The notes below the pieces were generated by a model, which had not been told where the DNA came from, ran no database searches, and saw nothing but the letters and a program-made list of their open reading frames with translations. DNA of 27,084 bases. Source: BOG-908 sp964242035. GTDB taxonomy: Bacteria > Pseudomonadota > Alphaproteobacteria > Acetobacterales > Acetobacteraceae. The stretch's first letter is position 1, and each line of letters begins with the position of its first letter. The translations under genes were made by a program, and so were the position numbers. Positions 1-7,407 of the stretch are shown piece after piece. The DNA is taken from assembly GCA_964242035.1 (NCBI GenBank), contig CAXTCL010000026.1, positions 1 through 27,084 of the forward strand. Reading direction: 5' to 3'.

Positions 1-66
1 TGCAGCCGTCAGGGACAAAAGTTTTTTGCTTCTTTTTTTCAAAAAAGAAGGCCTTGCTTTCTTGCT
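1..66. repeat. Palindromic element locus 1, cut by the window edge
   Basis: One forward module (17-66) is present: AAAAGTTTTTTG, then the hairpin CTTC-TTTTTTT-C-AAAAAA-GAAG, then the tail GGCCTTGCTTTCTTGC. Bases 1-16 carry what looks like the right half of a class I core (compare CAGGGAC with CAGGGAG at other loci). The matching left module would lie outside the window. The element ends one base before the stop codon of the bicupin gene on the minus strand, so it is that gene's immediate 3' flank. Confidence 0.85.
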
Positions 67-67
67 G

Positions 68-1255
68 TCACGCCTGCTGGATAGCGTCGATCGTCGCTTC
101 AGGCACGCCGCCGAAATTATTTGCCACCAGGTATTTCGGCGCGGTTTCGATCCAGTGCTTCAGGGTAATTTCCTCGAACTTGCCGGCGTTCCAGGTCTGG
201 ACGATTTCCAGGTCTTCGGTGCCGGTGTTCATCATGGCGTGGCCGTAGCCGGCGGGGATGTAGGCGGAGTCACCGGCTTTCACGTCTGACAGTTTGCCGC
301 GGCCGCCGGAGCCGAAGACGGCGAGCTGGCCGGTGCCTTTCAGGTAGAAGTGGAACTCGTCGGCGTTCGGGTTCCAGTGCAGTTCCTTCATGTGGCCTGG
401 CTTGATCGACATCACGCCGCCCGACATCGTGGTGGAGATCGGCCATTCGTCAACGGTAGCCAAATGGAGGGTGCCGCCGTCGAAATCACGACGGGCGCGG
501 AGGTCTTTCAGCAGGGCGAATTTGTGGGTGGATTCTTTCGGCCAGGGCGCGTCTTTCGCCTGTGCCACGGGGATGACAGGGCCTGCCTGGATGTAGGTCT
601 CGCCGGTGGGGAAGCTGTTGAAGGCTGCTTGGGTGAGGCCGAAGTTCGTGGCCAGCATGTTCTTGGGTGTCAGGTTCACCCAGTCGGTGATCGAGAAGGT
701 GCCGTGTTCGGAGAAGGCGCCGTTGTCGAAGGAGAGGATGAAGTGGCAGGGTTTGTCGCCGATGGTCTGGATCGAGTGGCCGTGACCGCGGGGGAAGAAC
801 CAGAGGTCGCCGGGACCGTAATTGTTGATTTCGGTCTGGCCGGAGGGGTCCAGGACGACGGTCTGGCATTGGCCGTCTATGACGTAGGCCCATTCGGCGG
901 CGATTGCATGCCAGTGCAGTTCCCGCGAGGCGCCGGGGTTGAGGAACATGTGGACGCCGGCGAGGCCTTTCATGACGGGCATCTGGTGCTCGGTGGATTC
1001 CTTGGCCCAGCCGCCTGAGGTGATCTTCGGTTTGGAGCCGTCCAGCGAGCGCACGAAGTCCGGCATCTCGGCCACGTCCTTGGGGTCGTGGTAGGCGACC
1101 TGCGAACCGGGCGAGAGCTGCTGCACGTTGCGGCCGAAGCCGCCCTGGCCTGGCAGGCCTTTGTCGTCGGCCTGGGCGCGGGACAGACCGGCGAGGGTTA
1201 CGAGGCCGCCGGCGCCTAGGGCGGCGGTGCCGAGGAAGATGCGTCTGGAGGCCAT
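68..1255 (-). CDS. Bicupin oxalate decarboxylase family protein, Tat-exported
   Basis: Probably a Mn-dependent oxalate decarboxylase (oxalate to formate and CO2) acting in the periplasm. The 395-residue product starts with a twin-arginine signal (SRRIFLG at 3-9, AQA cleavage site near 30). Cupin 1 has all expected metal ligands, H114, H116, E121 and H160, plus R111, and a lid-like SEHGT at 182-186 that corresponds to SENST of Bacillus OxdC and keeps the Glu. Cupin 2 has H293, E300 and H339, but the second His of HxH is Asn (HWN, N295) and the substrate Arg is Lys (K290), so only the first site looks fully equipped. The ATG at 1255 was chosen because GGGAGA lies 6 nt upstream and the Tat motif follows directly; the frame stays open upstream only through a repeat module. 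The neighbouring sorbosone-dehydrogenase-like gene is on the same strand but separated by a palindromic element. An oxalate oxidase or non-oxalate activity cannot be excluded. Confidence 0.86.
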   Translation of the reverse strand: MASRRIFLGTAALGAGGLVTLAGLSRAQADDKGLPGQGGFGRNVQQLSPGSQVAYHDPKDVAEMPDFVRSLDGSKPKITSGGWAKESTEHQMPVMKGLAGVHMFLNPGASRELHWHAIAAEWAYVIDGQCQTVVLDPSGQTEINNYGPGDLWFFPRGHGHSIQTIGDKPCHFILSFDNGAFSEHGTFSITDWVNLTPKNMLATNFGLTQAAFNSFPTGETYIQAGPVIPVAQAKDAPWPKESTHKFALLKDLRARRDFDGGTLHLATVDEWPISTTMSGGVMSIKPGHMKELHWNPNADEFHFYLKGTGQLAVFGSGGRGKLSDVKAGDSAYIPAGYGHAMMNTGTEDLEIVQTWNAGKFEEITLKHWIETAPKYLVANNFGGVPEATIDAIQQA

Positions 1256-1345
1256 GTGTGTTCTCCCGTTGGTGCCGCCTATCGTGGCGGGTTGGCGGGA
1301 GGTTAGCACCTGGTTGGCTGGTGCCCAAGGTTTTCGCGGAGGAAG

Positions 1346-1520
1346 AAAGCAAGCAGTCCTTTTTTGAAAAAAAGGACCAAAAAACTTTTGCTCCCTCGCC
1401 TGCACGGTGTAGCGCTCTGGTTCTGCCGAAACCCGCATCTGCATAACTGGCGCGCGTGCCTATGCCAGCGCCAGGAGCAGAAGTTTTTTGCTTCTTTTTT
1501 TCAAAAAAGAAGGCCTTGCC
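1346..1520. repeat. Palindromic element locus 2 (mixed alleles)
   Basis: The left, reverse module (1346-1390) is of the GTCC/GGAC allele and the right, forward module (1480-1520) of the CTTC/GAAG allele. The two 13-mers CAAAAAACTTTTG and its partner flank a core of about 89 bp that starts with CTCCCTCGCCTGCA (class IV-like) and contains a CCCGCATCTGCA stretch (class III-like). It lies between two tandem minus-strand genes. Because the alleles differ, the modules cannot pair fully with each other but each can fold its own hairpin. Confidence 0.85.
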
Positions 1521-2831
1521 TTACTTCGCGCTGACCCGCCAGACGGCATTGCCCACGTCATCCGCTACGAGAAGTGCGCCGTCGCGGTCCAGCGTAACGC
1601 CGACGGGGCGGCCCTGGGCGTTGCCGTTGACGTCGAGGAAGCCGGTGAGGACGTCCACGGGCGGGCCGTCCGGGTGGCCGTGGGTGAAGGGGACGTAGAT
1701 CACCTTGTAGCCGCTGCGGGGGACGCGGTTCCAACTGCCGTGCTGGCCGATATAGGCGCCGTCGGCGAAGGCCGGGCCCATGGCGCCGGGGCGGGCGAAG
1801 GCGAGACCCAGGGAGGCGGTATGGGGGCCGAGGGCGTAGTCCGGGCGGATGGTGGCGGCGACGAGCTGGGGGGCGGGCGGTTTGGCGCGGGCGTCGGTGT
1901 GCTGGCCGTAATAGCTGTAGGGCCAGCCGTAGAAGGCGCCGTCGTGGACCTGGGTCATGTAGTCGGGCACCAGGTCGCTGCCGATTTCGTCGCGTTCGTT
2001 GACGCTGGTCCAGAGCGCGTTCGTGGTGGGCTCCCACGACAGGCCTACCGGGTTGCGCAGGCCGGTGGCGTAGGGGCGGTGGGCGCCGGTGGCGGGGTCG
2101 ATTTCCCAGATGTCGGCGCGGCCGGCTTCGGCTGCGATGCCGTTTTCGGCGACGTTGCTGTTGGAGCCTATGGATACGTAGAGTTTGGTGCCGTCGGGCG
2201 AGGCGGTGACGTTCTTTGTCCAGTGGTGGTTTATGGGGCCGGCGGGGAGGTCGGTGATCTTGCGAGGGGCGGCGGTGATGGCGGTCTCGCCCTCGGTGTA
2301 GGGGAAGGCGAGGAGGGCGTCGGTGTCGGCGACGTAGAGGGTGTTGCCTACCAGGGCCATGCCGAAGGGGGAGTTCAGGTTGGCCAGCAGGGTGTATTTC
2401 CGGGCCTCGCCTGCGGGTTGCGGGCGGAGGAGGATGATGCGGTTGGGGCTGGGCATGCCGGCGCCGGCGCGGTTCATGATCAGGCCGGCGACGTAGCCCT
2501 TGATGCCGGTGGCGTCCTGCGGGCGGGCGGGGGCGTTGGATTCGGCTACCAGGACGTCATTGTTGGGGAGCGTGAGGAGCCAGCGGGGGTGGTCCAGGCT
2601 GGTGGCCAGGGCCGTGACGTGCAGGCCGGGGGCTGTGGGGGCGGCGCCTGGGGGCCAGCCTTTGGCGGGGGCGACGTTCACTGTGGGGAGCAGGCCGGGG
2701 TGCGGCGGGGGGAGAAGCGGGTCTGGGCCGGTGCCGGCGGCGAGGGGGAGGGTGGCGCGCTCGCTGCAGGCGTAGAGGGCGAAGAGGCCGGTGGCCAGGA
2801 TGGCGGTGGCGGCTAGGGTGCGCTTGCGCAT
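1521..2831 (-). CDS. Sorbosone dehydrogenase-like (PQQ-dependent sugar dehydrogenase fold) lipoprotein
   Basis: The 436-residue product belongs by motif to the GSDH / L-sorbosone dehydrogenase family of six-bladed beta-propeller quinoproteins that oxidise sugars or sugar aldehydes in the periplasm. Recognisable family segments are NHHWTKNV (likely active-site His), YVSIGSNSN, GLRNPVGLSWEP, NERDEIG, FYGWPYSYYG and GSWNR near the C-terminal third. The N-terminus (MRKRTLAATAILATGLFALYAC) is a lipoprotein-type signal with Cys22. The start at 2831 has AGGA 6 nt upstream; a start at 2861 would put repeat-adjacent DNA in front of the signal. The stop codon TAA abuts the repeat at 1520. The substrate and the electron acceptor cannot be read from sequence; in acetic acid bacteria such enzymes feed the respiratory chain. 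Confidence 0.85.
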   Translation of the reverse strand: MRKRTLAATAILATGLFALYACSERATLPLAAGTGPDPLLPPPHPGLLPTVNVAPAKGWPPGAAPTAPGLHVTALATSLDHPRWLLTLPNNDVLVAESNAPARPQDATGIKGYVAGLIMNRAGAGMPSPNRIILLRPQPAGEARKYTLLANLNSPFGMALVGNTLYVADTDALLAFPYTEGETAITAAPRKITDLPAGPINHHWTKNVTASPDGTKLYVSIGSNSNVAENGIAAEAGRADIWEIDPATGAHRPYATGLRNPVGLSWEPTTNALWTSVNERDEIGSDLVPDYMTQVHDGAFYGWPYSYYGQHTDARAKPPAPQLVAATIRPDYALGPHTASLGLAFARPGAMGPAFADGAYIGQHGSWNRVPRSGYKVIYVPFTHGHPDGPPVDVLTGFLDVNGNAQGRPVGVTLDRDGALLVADDVGNAVWRVSAK

Positions 2832-2856
2832 GGGTTGTCCTGGGGGTGGGGTCAGG

Positions 2857-3016
2857 AGCAAGGAAGGCCTTCTTTTTTGAAAAAAAGAAGCAAAAAACTT
2901 TTGGTCCCGTGACGCTACGCGGCTTCGGTGTATCCGGAGGGGCGCGGCTGGTGCAGATGCGGGGTAGGAAAAGTTTTTTGCTTCTTTTTTTCAAAAAAGA
3001 AGGCCTTGCTTGCTTT
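2857..3016. repeat. Palindromic element locus 3 (matched CTTC alleles) in a divergent region
   Basis: The reverse module (2857-2903) and forward module (2969-3016) both carry the CTTC/GAAG hairpin allele, so the locus could fold as two side hairpins or one long stem. The core (2904-2968) contains GGTGCAGATGCGGGG, similar to the cores at 5088, 18800 and 21410. The locus lies between divergently transcribed genes (starts at 2831 minus and 3098 plus), 25 bp from one start and about 80 bp from the other. Confidence 0.88.
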
Positions 3017-3097
3017 TGCAATGGTTTGCCGGGGCAGGAACTTTCCCGGTGCGTGACGAGTTTCAACGCTGGGTTATATGATTACGGGAGCATGATG

Positions 3098-3565
3098 ATG
3101 CGTTTCGGTATTTTGGTTGCTTGTTGCGTTTGCGTGCCGGGGTTGGCGTTGGCGCAGACGGATATGATGGCGATGGCGCATGAGAGCGCGGCCAACCAGT
3201 TGGGTGTGCTGGAGTATTGTCAGGCGCAGGGTTACACGGATGGCAGCGCGGTGCTGGCGCAGCAGGGCGTGATTTCGCGCCTGCCGGCCTATGCCGGGTC
3301 CACCGCGGCGGCGGAGGCTACGGGCAAGGCGGGGACGATCGCGGCAAACGGGCAGAGCGTTTCGTTGTCCGACATGGCCTCGCGCGGGCACTCTACGGAG
3401 AGCGCGATGTGCCAGCAGATGGCGGCCAATGTGAAGCAGGTTGCGGCGGGCAATGCTGGGGCATTTGGGGCGGGTGGAATGCCGAAGATGCCTGGCGGGA
3501 TGCCTCAGATGCCGGGTGGGATGCCGGCGATGCCTGCCATGCCTGGTGCGCCGCAGCCGCAGTAG
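3098..3565 (+). CDS. Small secreted protein with Met-Pro-Gly-rich tail
   Basis: A 155-residue exported protein with a signal peptide (MRFGILVACCVCVPGLALA, cleavage after residue 19), a helical central part with two cysteines (C41 and C105) that could form a disulfide, and a tail (128-155) made of repeated MPGG / MPAM units. The ATG at 3098 is preferred over the ATGs at 3092 and 3095 because GGGAG lies 7 nt upstream. Upstream codons of the same frame run through a repeat module and are not credible. The NQLGVLEYCQAQG region resembles small acetobacterial proteins that I recall being annotated as 'pore-forming ESAT-6 family'; that name is from memory and no function is claimed. Confidence 0.75.
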   Translation: MRFGILVACCVCVPGLALAQTDMMAMAHESAANQLGVLEYCQAQGYTDGSAVLAQQGVISRLPAYAGSTAAAEATGKAGTIAANGQSVSLSDMASRGHSTESAMCQQMAANVKQVAAGNAGAFGAGGMPKMPGGMPQMPGGMPAMPAMPGAPQPQ

Positions 3566-3630
3566 CGCGTTACGGGTTCGGCAGGATCGGAGGGCGTGTC
3601 TTGTGAGTGGCAGGCGCGGTTGGTGGGGTG

Positions 3631-3763
3631 AAGAAGACTGACCACCAAGAGCACCAAGAGGCTTTGTTATATAGTTCGAGAGACGACTGCTCTGACGCTG
3701 TCATTGCGGTCACGGCAATTCGGAGCGAACGGCTTCTTGGTGTTCTTGGTGGCTTGTCTTCTT
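3631..3763. repeat. Inverted pair of ACCACCAAG-type repeats
   Basis: Arms 3631-3663 and 3731-3763 are inverted copies of a 33-nt unit (AAGAAGAC...CCACCAAGA.CACCAAGA.GC) with about six differences, separated by 67 bp. It is a different family from the A/T-hairpin elements. A related single copy is at 4910-4950. The unit resembles interspersed ACCACCAAG / ACCACGAAG repeats seen in various environmental genomes (recollection, not checked). Together with locus 4 it fills the gene-free stretch 3566-3885. Confidence 0.75.
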
Positions 3764-3820
3764 TCTGATCCGGATACGCAGTGGATCGAGCTAGTCGCTT
3801 TGTCGGATGTCTGACCAGAA

Positions 3821-3885
3821 GACACCCGACAGGGAGAAAAAGTTTTTTGGTTCTTCTTTCAAAAAAGAACTGCTTTCTTGCTTGC
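3821..3885. repeat. Palindromic element locus 4, solitary right half
   Basis: A forward module (3837-3885) of the GTTC/GAAC allele is preceded by the right half of a class I core (CCGACAGGGAG at 3826-3836). No left module is visible; the inverted ACCACCAAG repeat pair lies where it would be expected. The module ends directly at the stop codon of the minus-strand gene at 3886. The hairpin is imperfect (TTCTTTC against AAAAAAG). Confidence 0.8.
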
Positions 3886-4860
3886 TTAGATACCAGCCAG
3901 GCGCAACGCGGCGCCTAGCATGTCGAACACGTCGAGCAGACGGGCGACGTAGTGGTCGTGGACGGCGAAGCCTGGGGCTACGGGGTCGAAGAACTGGCGC
4001 TCCAGGCCGGCGATGAGGCGGGTGAGGCGGCGCTGGTGCAGGCCGAGCGCGGTCTGGATCGGGTCGGAGACCACGCCGGCGAAGGCTGCGAAGGTGGTGG
4101 CGGCGAGCATGACGGTGCCGGTGGTGGCAGCCAGCAGGGCGGCTGACGGGCCGGCGGGGAAGAGGGTATACCAGGCGCTGCCCAGGGAGGCGCCGAGGGG
4201 GAAGGCGCTTATGGCGGTCTGGTGGGCCATCAGGCCGGCCAGCGCCGGGCCTAAGGTGGCCGCGCCTGGGGTGAGCTTGTTCAGGGTGAGGGCGCCGATG
4301 CTGAGGTTCATCAGGCCGGTGGTGATCTCGGCGGCGGCGGCGCGGGAGAGGCCGTAGGTTTGCAGGGCTTCGGCGAGGCGGGCCTGGAAGGCGGGGTCGG
4401 CGCTGTGGGCGGTGAGGTTGGGCAGGGCTGCGGCGAGGGCGGATTGCAGGTCCGGGGTGGCGAGTATGGCGGCGGCCAGGGCGTCCTTGCTGCTTTCGCG
4501 GTTGGGTTGGGCGTAGGGAAGCTCGAGGAGCTCGGTCTGGATGAGCCATTCGACCTGGCGGGTGACGGCGGTGGGCAGGATGAGGGAGCGGTGGAGGCGG
4601 GTGGCCAGGCGGGTGGCGCCGAGTTTGCCGGCGGTGGCGGACGTGAGGTGGAGGACGATCTGGGGGGCGGCCAGGGTGAGGTTGAGGGGGGCTTTGAGGA
4701 TGTCCCAGCCCAGGGCGGCGCGATGGAGGTTGAGTGTGCCCGGGAGGGAGAAATGGGCGCGTACGAAGGGAGCGACGCGGGTGCGGCGGTCGGCGAAGTA
4801 GGCGCGGGCGCCTTGGTCCACGGCGCGTAGGGCCAGGTCTCGGTTCAGGGTTTCGGACAT
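3886..4860 (-). CDS. Uncharacterised protein with hydrophobic C-terminal third
   Basis: A 324-residue product I cannot assign with confidence; it may correspond to DUF6635 (memory, unverified). The N-terminal part is soluble-looking with Arg-rich helices. Residues of roughly 195-275 contain long Ala/Gly/Leu-rich hydrophobic stretches (ATLGPALAGLMAH; LLAATTGTVMLAATTFAAF) that could be membrane hairpins. The C-terminus ends LFDMLGAALRLAGI-like and its stop codon abuts repeat locus 4. The ATG at 4860 begins MSETLNRDLALRAV; the frame is open further upstream only across repeats (locus 5 and the 4910 copy), so a longer protein is unlikely. It is divergent from the flavoprotein gene at 5175. Confidence 0.72.
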   Translation of the reverse strand: MSETLNRDLALRAVDQGARAYFADRRTRVAPFVRAHFSLPGTLNLHRAALGWDILKAPLNLTLAAPQIVLHLTSATAGKLGATRLATRLHRSLILPTAVTRQVEWLIQTELLELPYAQPNRESSKDALAAAILATPDLQSALAAALPNLTAHSADPAFQARLAEALQTYGLSRAAAAEITTGLMNLSIGALTLNKLTPGAATLGPALAGLMAHQTAISAFPLGASLGSAWYTLFPAGPSAALLAATTGTVMLAATTFAAFAGVVSDPIQTALGLHQRRLTRLIAGLERQFFDPVAPGFAVHDHYVARLLDVFDMLGAALRLAGI

Positions 4861-4909
4861 GCGGGGCTGTGGGGCCTTTTGGCTGGGTGGTTCTCGGTGG
4901 CTGGAAAGG

Positions 4910-4950
4910 AAGAAGAGGAATAACCACCAAGCGCAGCAAGAAGCTTTGTT
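4910..4950 (+). repeat. Single ACCACCAAG-type repeat
   Basis: This copy resembles the left arm at 3631-3668: AAGAAGA, then ACCACCAAG, GCA, CAAGA and GCTTTGTT in the same order with a few substitutions and a short insertion. A degraded inverted partner may be GGTGGTTCTCGGTGGCT at 4886-4902. It sits between the start of the gene at 4860 (minus) and locus 5. Confidence 0.6.
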
Positions 4951-4985
4951 TTGGGCTTGGACGGCGGTGATCGTTGATTCGGGGC

Positions 4986-5146
4986 AGAAAGCAAGCAGTC
5001 CTTTTTTGAAAAAAAGGACCAAAAAACTTTTGCTACCTCGCATTTGCGGCGCCCGGGCGCGTCCGGACAAACACGCACGTTGGCGATGCGGGGGAGATAA
5101 AAGTTTTTTGGTCCTTTTTTTCAAAAAAGGACTGCTTGCTTTCTTG
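4986..5146. repeat. Palindromic element locus 5 (matched GTCC alleles) in a divergent region
   Basis: The reverse module (4986-5031) and forward module (5099-5146) both carry the GTCC/GGAC hairpin, with tails GCAAGCAG and CTGCTTGC that pair. The core (5032-5098) begins CTACCTCGCAT and ends ATGCGGGGGAG, so its ends can pair with each other. The locus lies between the divergent starts at 4860 and 5175, only 28 bp upstream of the flavoprotein start. Confidence 0.88.
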
Positions 5147-5174
5147 CCGACCTGACGGCACCTCCACCCGCATC

Positions 5175-6347
5175 GTGGAAAAGTTCGACGTCCTGATCCT
5201 AGGCGCCGGTGCGGCCGGCCTGATGTGCGCGATGATTGCGGCGCGCAGGGGACGGCGCGTGCTGGTGGTGGACCATGCCAGGCAGGCGGGCGAGAAGATA
5301 CTGATCTCCGGCGGCGGGCGCTGCAACTTTACCAACACGGGCTGTGTGGCGGAGCGGTTCTTTTCGGAGAACGTGCATTTCGCGCGGTCCGCGCTGGCAC
5401 GGTATACGCCGCGGGATTTCCTGGACCTGGTGGAGAAGCATCGGATCGGCTGGCACGAGAAGACGCTGGGGCAATTGTTCTGTGACGGGTCGGCGCGGCA
5501 GATCGTGGCGATGCTGCTGGCGGAGTGCGCGGCGGCGGGGGCTGTGGTGCGTGTGGGGGAGCGTGTGGGGGAGGTGTCGCATTCGGGGCGGTTCCGGGTG
5601 GGGCTGGGCGGCGGGGAGGTGGAGGCGGAGTCTCTGGTGCTGGCGAGCGGGGGATTGTCGATACCGAAGATCGGGGCTTCGGGGCTGGCGTATCGGGTGG
5701 CGGGCCAGTTCGGGCTGGCGATGGTGGCGCCACGGCCTGGTTTGGTGCCGGTGACTCTGGCGGGCGACGCGCTGGAGCCGCTGGGTGGGCTGGCGGGGGT
5801 CTCGGCCGTGGTGGAGGCGGGATGTGGCGGGGTGCGGTTCCGCGAGGGGATGGTGGTGACGCATCGGGGATTGTCGGGGCCGGCGATCCTGCAGGTGAGC
5901 TCGGCCTGGCGGGAGGGCCAGGCGGTGGAGATCGACCTGGTGCCCGGGGCGGCAGAGGGGTTCCTGCGGGCGGGCAAGCGGGCGCGGCCGAAGGCGGGGC
6001 TGCGCGCGCTGCTGGGCGAGGCGCTGCCGCAGCGGCTGGCCGATGTGTTCCTGCCGGCGGCGCGGGCCAGTGGGCCGGTCGGTGAGATTGCGGACAAGGA
6101 GCTGCTGGCGCTGGAGGCGGCGCTGCGCTGCTGGCGTTTGTTACCTTCCGGTACTGAAGGTTATGCCAAGGCTGAGGTAACACTGGGCGGGGTGTCGACT
6201 CGGGCGCTGTCCCAGAGGAGCATGGAGGCACGCGCGGTGCCTGGGCTGTTTGCGATCGGTGAGGCGGTTGATGTGACGGGCTGGCTTGGCGGCTACAACT
6301 TCCAGTGGGCATGGGCGAGCGGGTTCGTCGCCGGCGAGACGGCGTGA
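5175..6347 (+). CDS. HI0933/YhiN-family NAD(P)/FAD-dependent flavoprotein
   Basis: The 390-residue protein has the N-terminal Rossmann FAD motif GAGAAG (10-15) after a VLIL strand, the family segment GEKILISGGGRCNFTN, and the C-terminal FAIGEAVDVTGWLGGYNFQWA-type FAD-contact block. This pattern defines the HI0933/YhiN family (PF03486) of cytosolic flavoproteins, whose reaction is poorly defined. The GTG at 5175 is the likely start because it directly precedes the Rossmann strand; an ATG at 5136 lies within repeat locus 5 and would add 13 repeat-encoded residues. Its stop overlaps the GTG of the next gene (GTGA at 6344-6347), so the two are translationally coupled. Confidence 0.9.
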   Translation: MEKFDVLILGAGAAGLMCAMIAARRGRRVLVVDHARQAGEKILISGGGRCNFTNTGCVAERFFSENVHFARSALARYTPRDFLDLVEKHRIGWHEKTLGQLFCDGSARQIVAMLLAECAAAGAVVRVGERVGEVSHSGRFRVGLGGGEVEAESLVLASGGLSIPKIGASGLAYRVAGQFGLAMVAPRPGLVPVTLAGDALEPLGGLAGVSAVVEAGCGGVRFREGMVVTHRGLSGPAILQVSSAWREGQAVEIDLVPGAAEGFLRAGKRARPKAGLRALLGEALPQRLADVFLPAARASGPVGEIADKELLALEAALRCWRLLPSGTEGYAKAEVTLGGVSTRALSQRSMEARAVPGLFAIGEAVDVTGWLGGYNFQWAWASGFVAGETA

Positions 6348-7348
6348 GCGCGCCGCGTGTCAGCGTCCTGATGACGACGCGTAACGGGGCGGCCTGGATC
6401 GGGGCGAGCCTGGACAGCGTGTTCGCGCAGAGCTTTGGCGATTTCGAGCTGGTGGTGGTGGATGATTGCTCGACCGATTCTACGCCGGAGATACTGGCGG
6501 CGGTGCGCGATACGCGGCTGCGGGTGATACGCAACGATTCGTGCCGCGGGATCGCCGGCGGACGCAATATCGGGCTCGCGGCTTGCGTGGGCGCGTATGT
6601 GGCCGTGCTGGACCATGACGATGTGAGCCTGCCGGAGCGGCTGGCGCGGCAGGTGGCGTATCTGGACGGGCACAGCCAGGTGGTTTTCGTGGGGACGGCG
6701 GTGGAGATCCTGCGCGACGGGGTGGCGAGCGACCCGGAGCAGGTGGCGCATGTGAGCCCGGCCGGGATGCGTATGCTGCTGCATTTGGGCAATCCGCTGA
6801 CCTGGTCCTCGGTGATGTTCCGGCGCAGCGCGCTGCTGCGCGTGATGGAGGATGGAGCGGTGCTGCGCGATGCGGCGGTGCCGGCGGATGATTTCGACCT
6901 GTATCACCGGCTGCTGTTGTATGGGGAGGCGGCGCGGCTGGACGGGGTGCTGACGCAATATCGTTGGCACACCAGCAACACGACGTATCGGATGGCGGCG
7001 CAGATGGCCGAGCGGGCGGAGGTGGTTCTGAGCCGGGCGTATGCGCCCTGGTTCGGGGCGGAGGCGGGCGAGGCGGCAAAGTTGGTGGTGCGGCATTTGA
7101 GCGACCGGCTGCCGGTGCCTGATGCGGTGACGCTGGACCGGCTGTTTGCGATCATCGCGCGGGTGGGGGCGGAGTTTTCCGGGCGGGAATGTGCGGCTTT
7201 GGGGGCGGCGTTGCGGTGGCGGCTGTTAAGGGCGGGTATGCGTGAGGGGCGGCCTGGGGTGGTGCGGGGGCGTTGGGGGGACATGCGGTGGACTGTGGAC
7301 GGGGTGTCGAGCCTGGCTGTGGGGGTTGGGCGGCGGGTCTGGCGGTGA
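6344..7348 (+). CDS. Glycosyltransferase family 2
   Basis: The 334-residue product has a GT-A nucleotide-sugar-binding start (RVSVLMTTRNG), an ELVVVDDCSTDST block, RNIGLAAC and a DHDD motif corresponding to the metal-binding DXD. It therefore resembles inverting family-2 glycosyltransferases that work on the cytosolic side in surface-glycan synthesis. No membrane helix is obvious, so it is probably peripheral. The GTG at 6344 overlaps the previous stop in GTGA; an ATG at 6305 in the same frame would overlap the flavoprotein gene by about 40 bp. The acceptor is unknown, and no other glycan-assembly genes are adjacent. Confidence 0.87.
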   Translation: MSAPRVSVLMTTRNGAAWIGASLDSVFAQSFGDFELVVVDDCSTDSTPEILAAVRDTRLRVIRNDSCRGIAGGRNIGLAACVGAYVAVLDHDDVSLPERLARQVAYLDGHSQVVFVGTAVEILRDGVASDPEQVAHVSPAGMRMLLHLGNPLTWSSVMFRRSALLRVMEDGAVLRDAAVPADDFDLYHRLLLYGEAARLDGVLTQYRWHTSNTTYRMAAQMAERAEVVLSRAYAPWFGAEAGEAAKLVVRHLSDRLPVPDAVTLDRLFAIIARVGAEFSGRECAALGAALRWRLLRAGMREGRPGVVRGRWGDMRWTVDGVSSLAVGVGRRVWR

Positions 7349-7367
7349 GGGGTGGGTGTGGAGGCTG

Positions 7368-7396
7368 CCGGGTGGGAAGCGGCATGGCCCACCCGG
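7368..7396. terminator. GC-rich hairpin between convergent genes
   Basis: CCGGGTGGG (7368-7376) and CCCACCCGG (7388-7396) form a perfect 9-bp stem with an 11-nt loop between the converging stop codons of the glycosyltransferase and the SDR gene. There is no T tract on either side, so Rho-independent activity is uncertain. This is the only convergent junction of the window that uses a plain hairpin rather than the modular palindrome. Confidence 0.6.
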
Positions 7397-7407
7397 AGCG
7401 GCGGCGG

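Noticed and set aside
1488..2816. Long plus-strand frame opposite the sorbosone dehydrogenase-like gene
   Set aside because: Gly/Val/Ala-rich translation without motifs, opposite a clear gene; a composition shadow of GC-rich DNA. The same applies to long frames opposite the bicupin, receptor, EmrB-like and c-di-GMP genes.
5136..5174. ATG at 5136 as start of the flavoprotein
   Set aside because: It lies in repeat locus 5 and would add repeat-encoded residues before the Rossmann strand; GTG 5175 fits the family.
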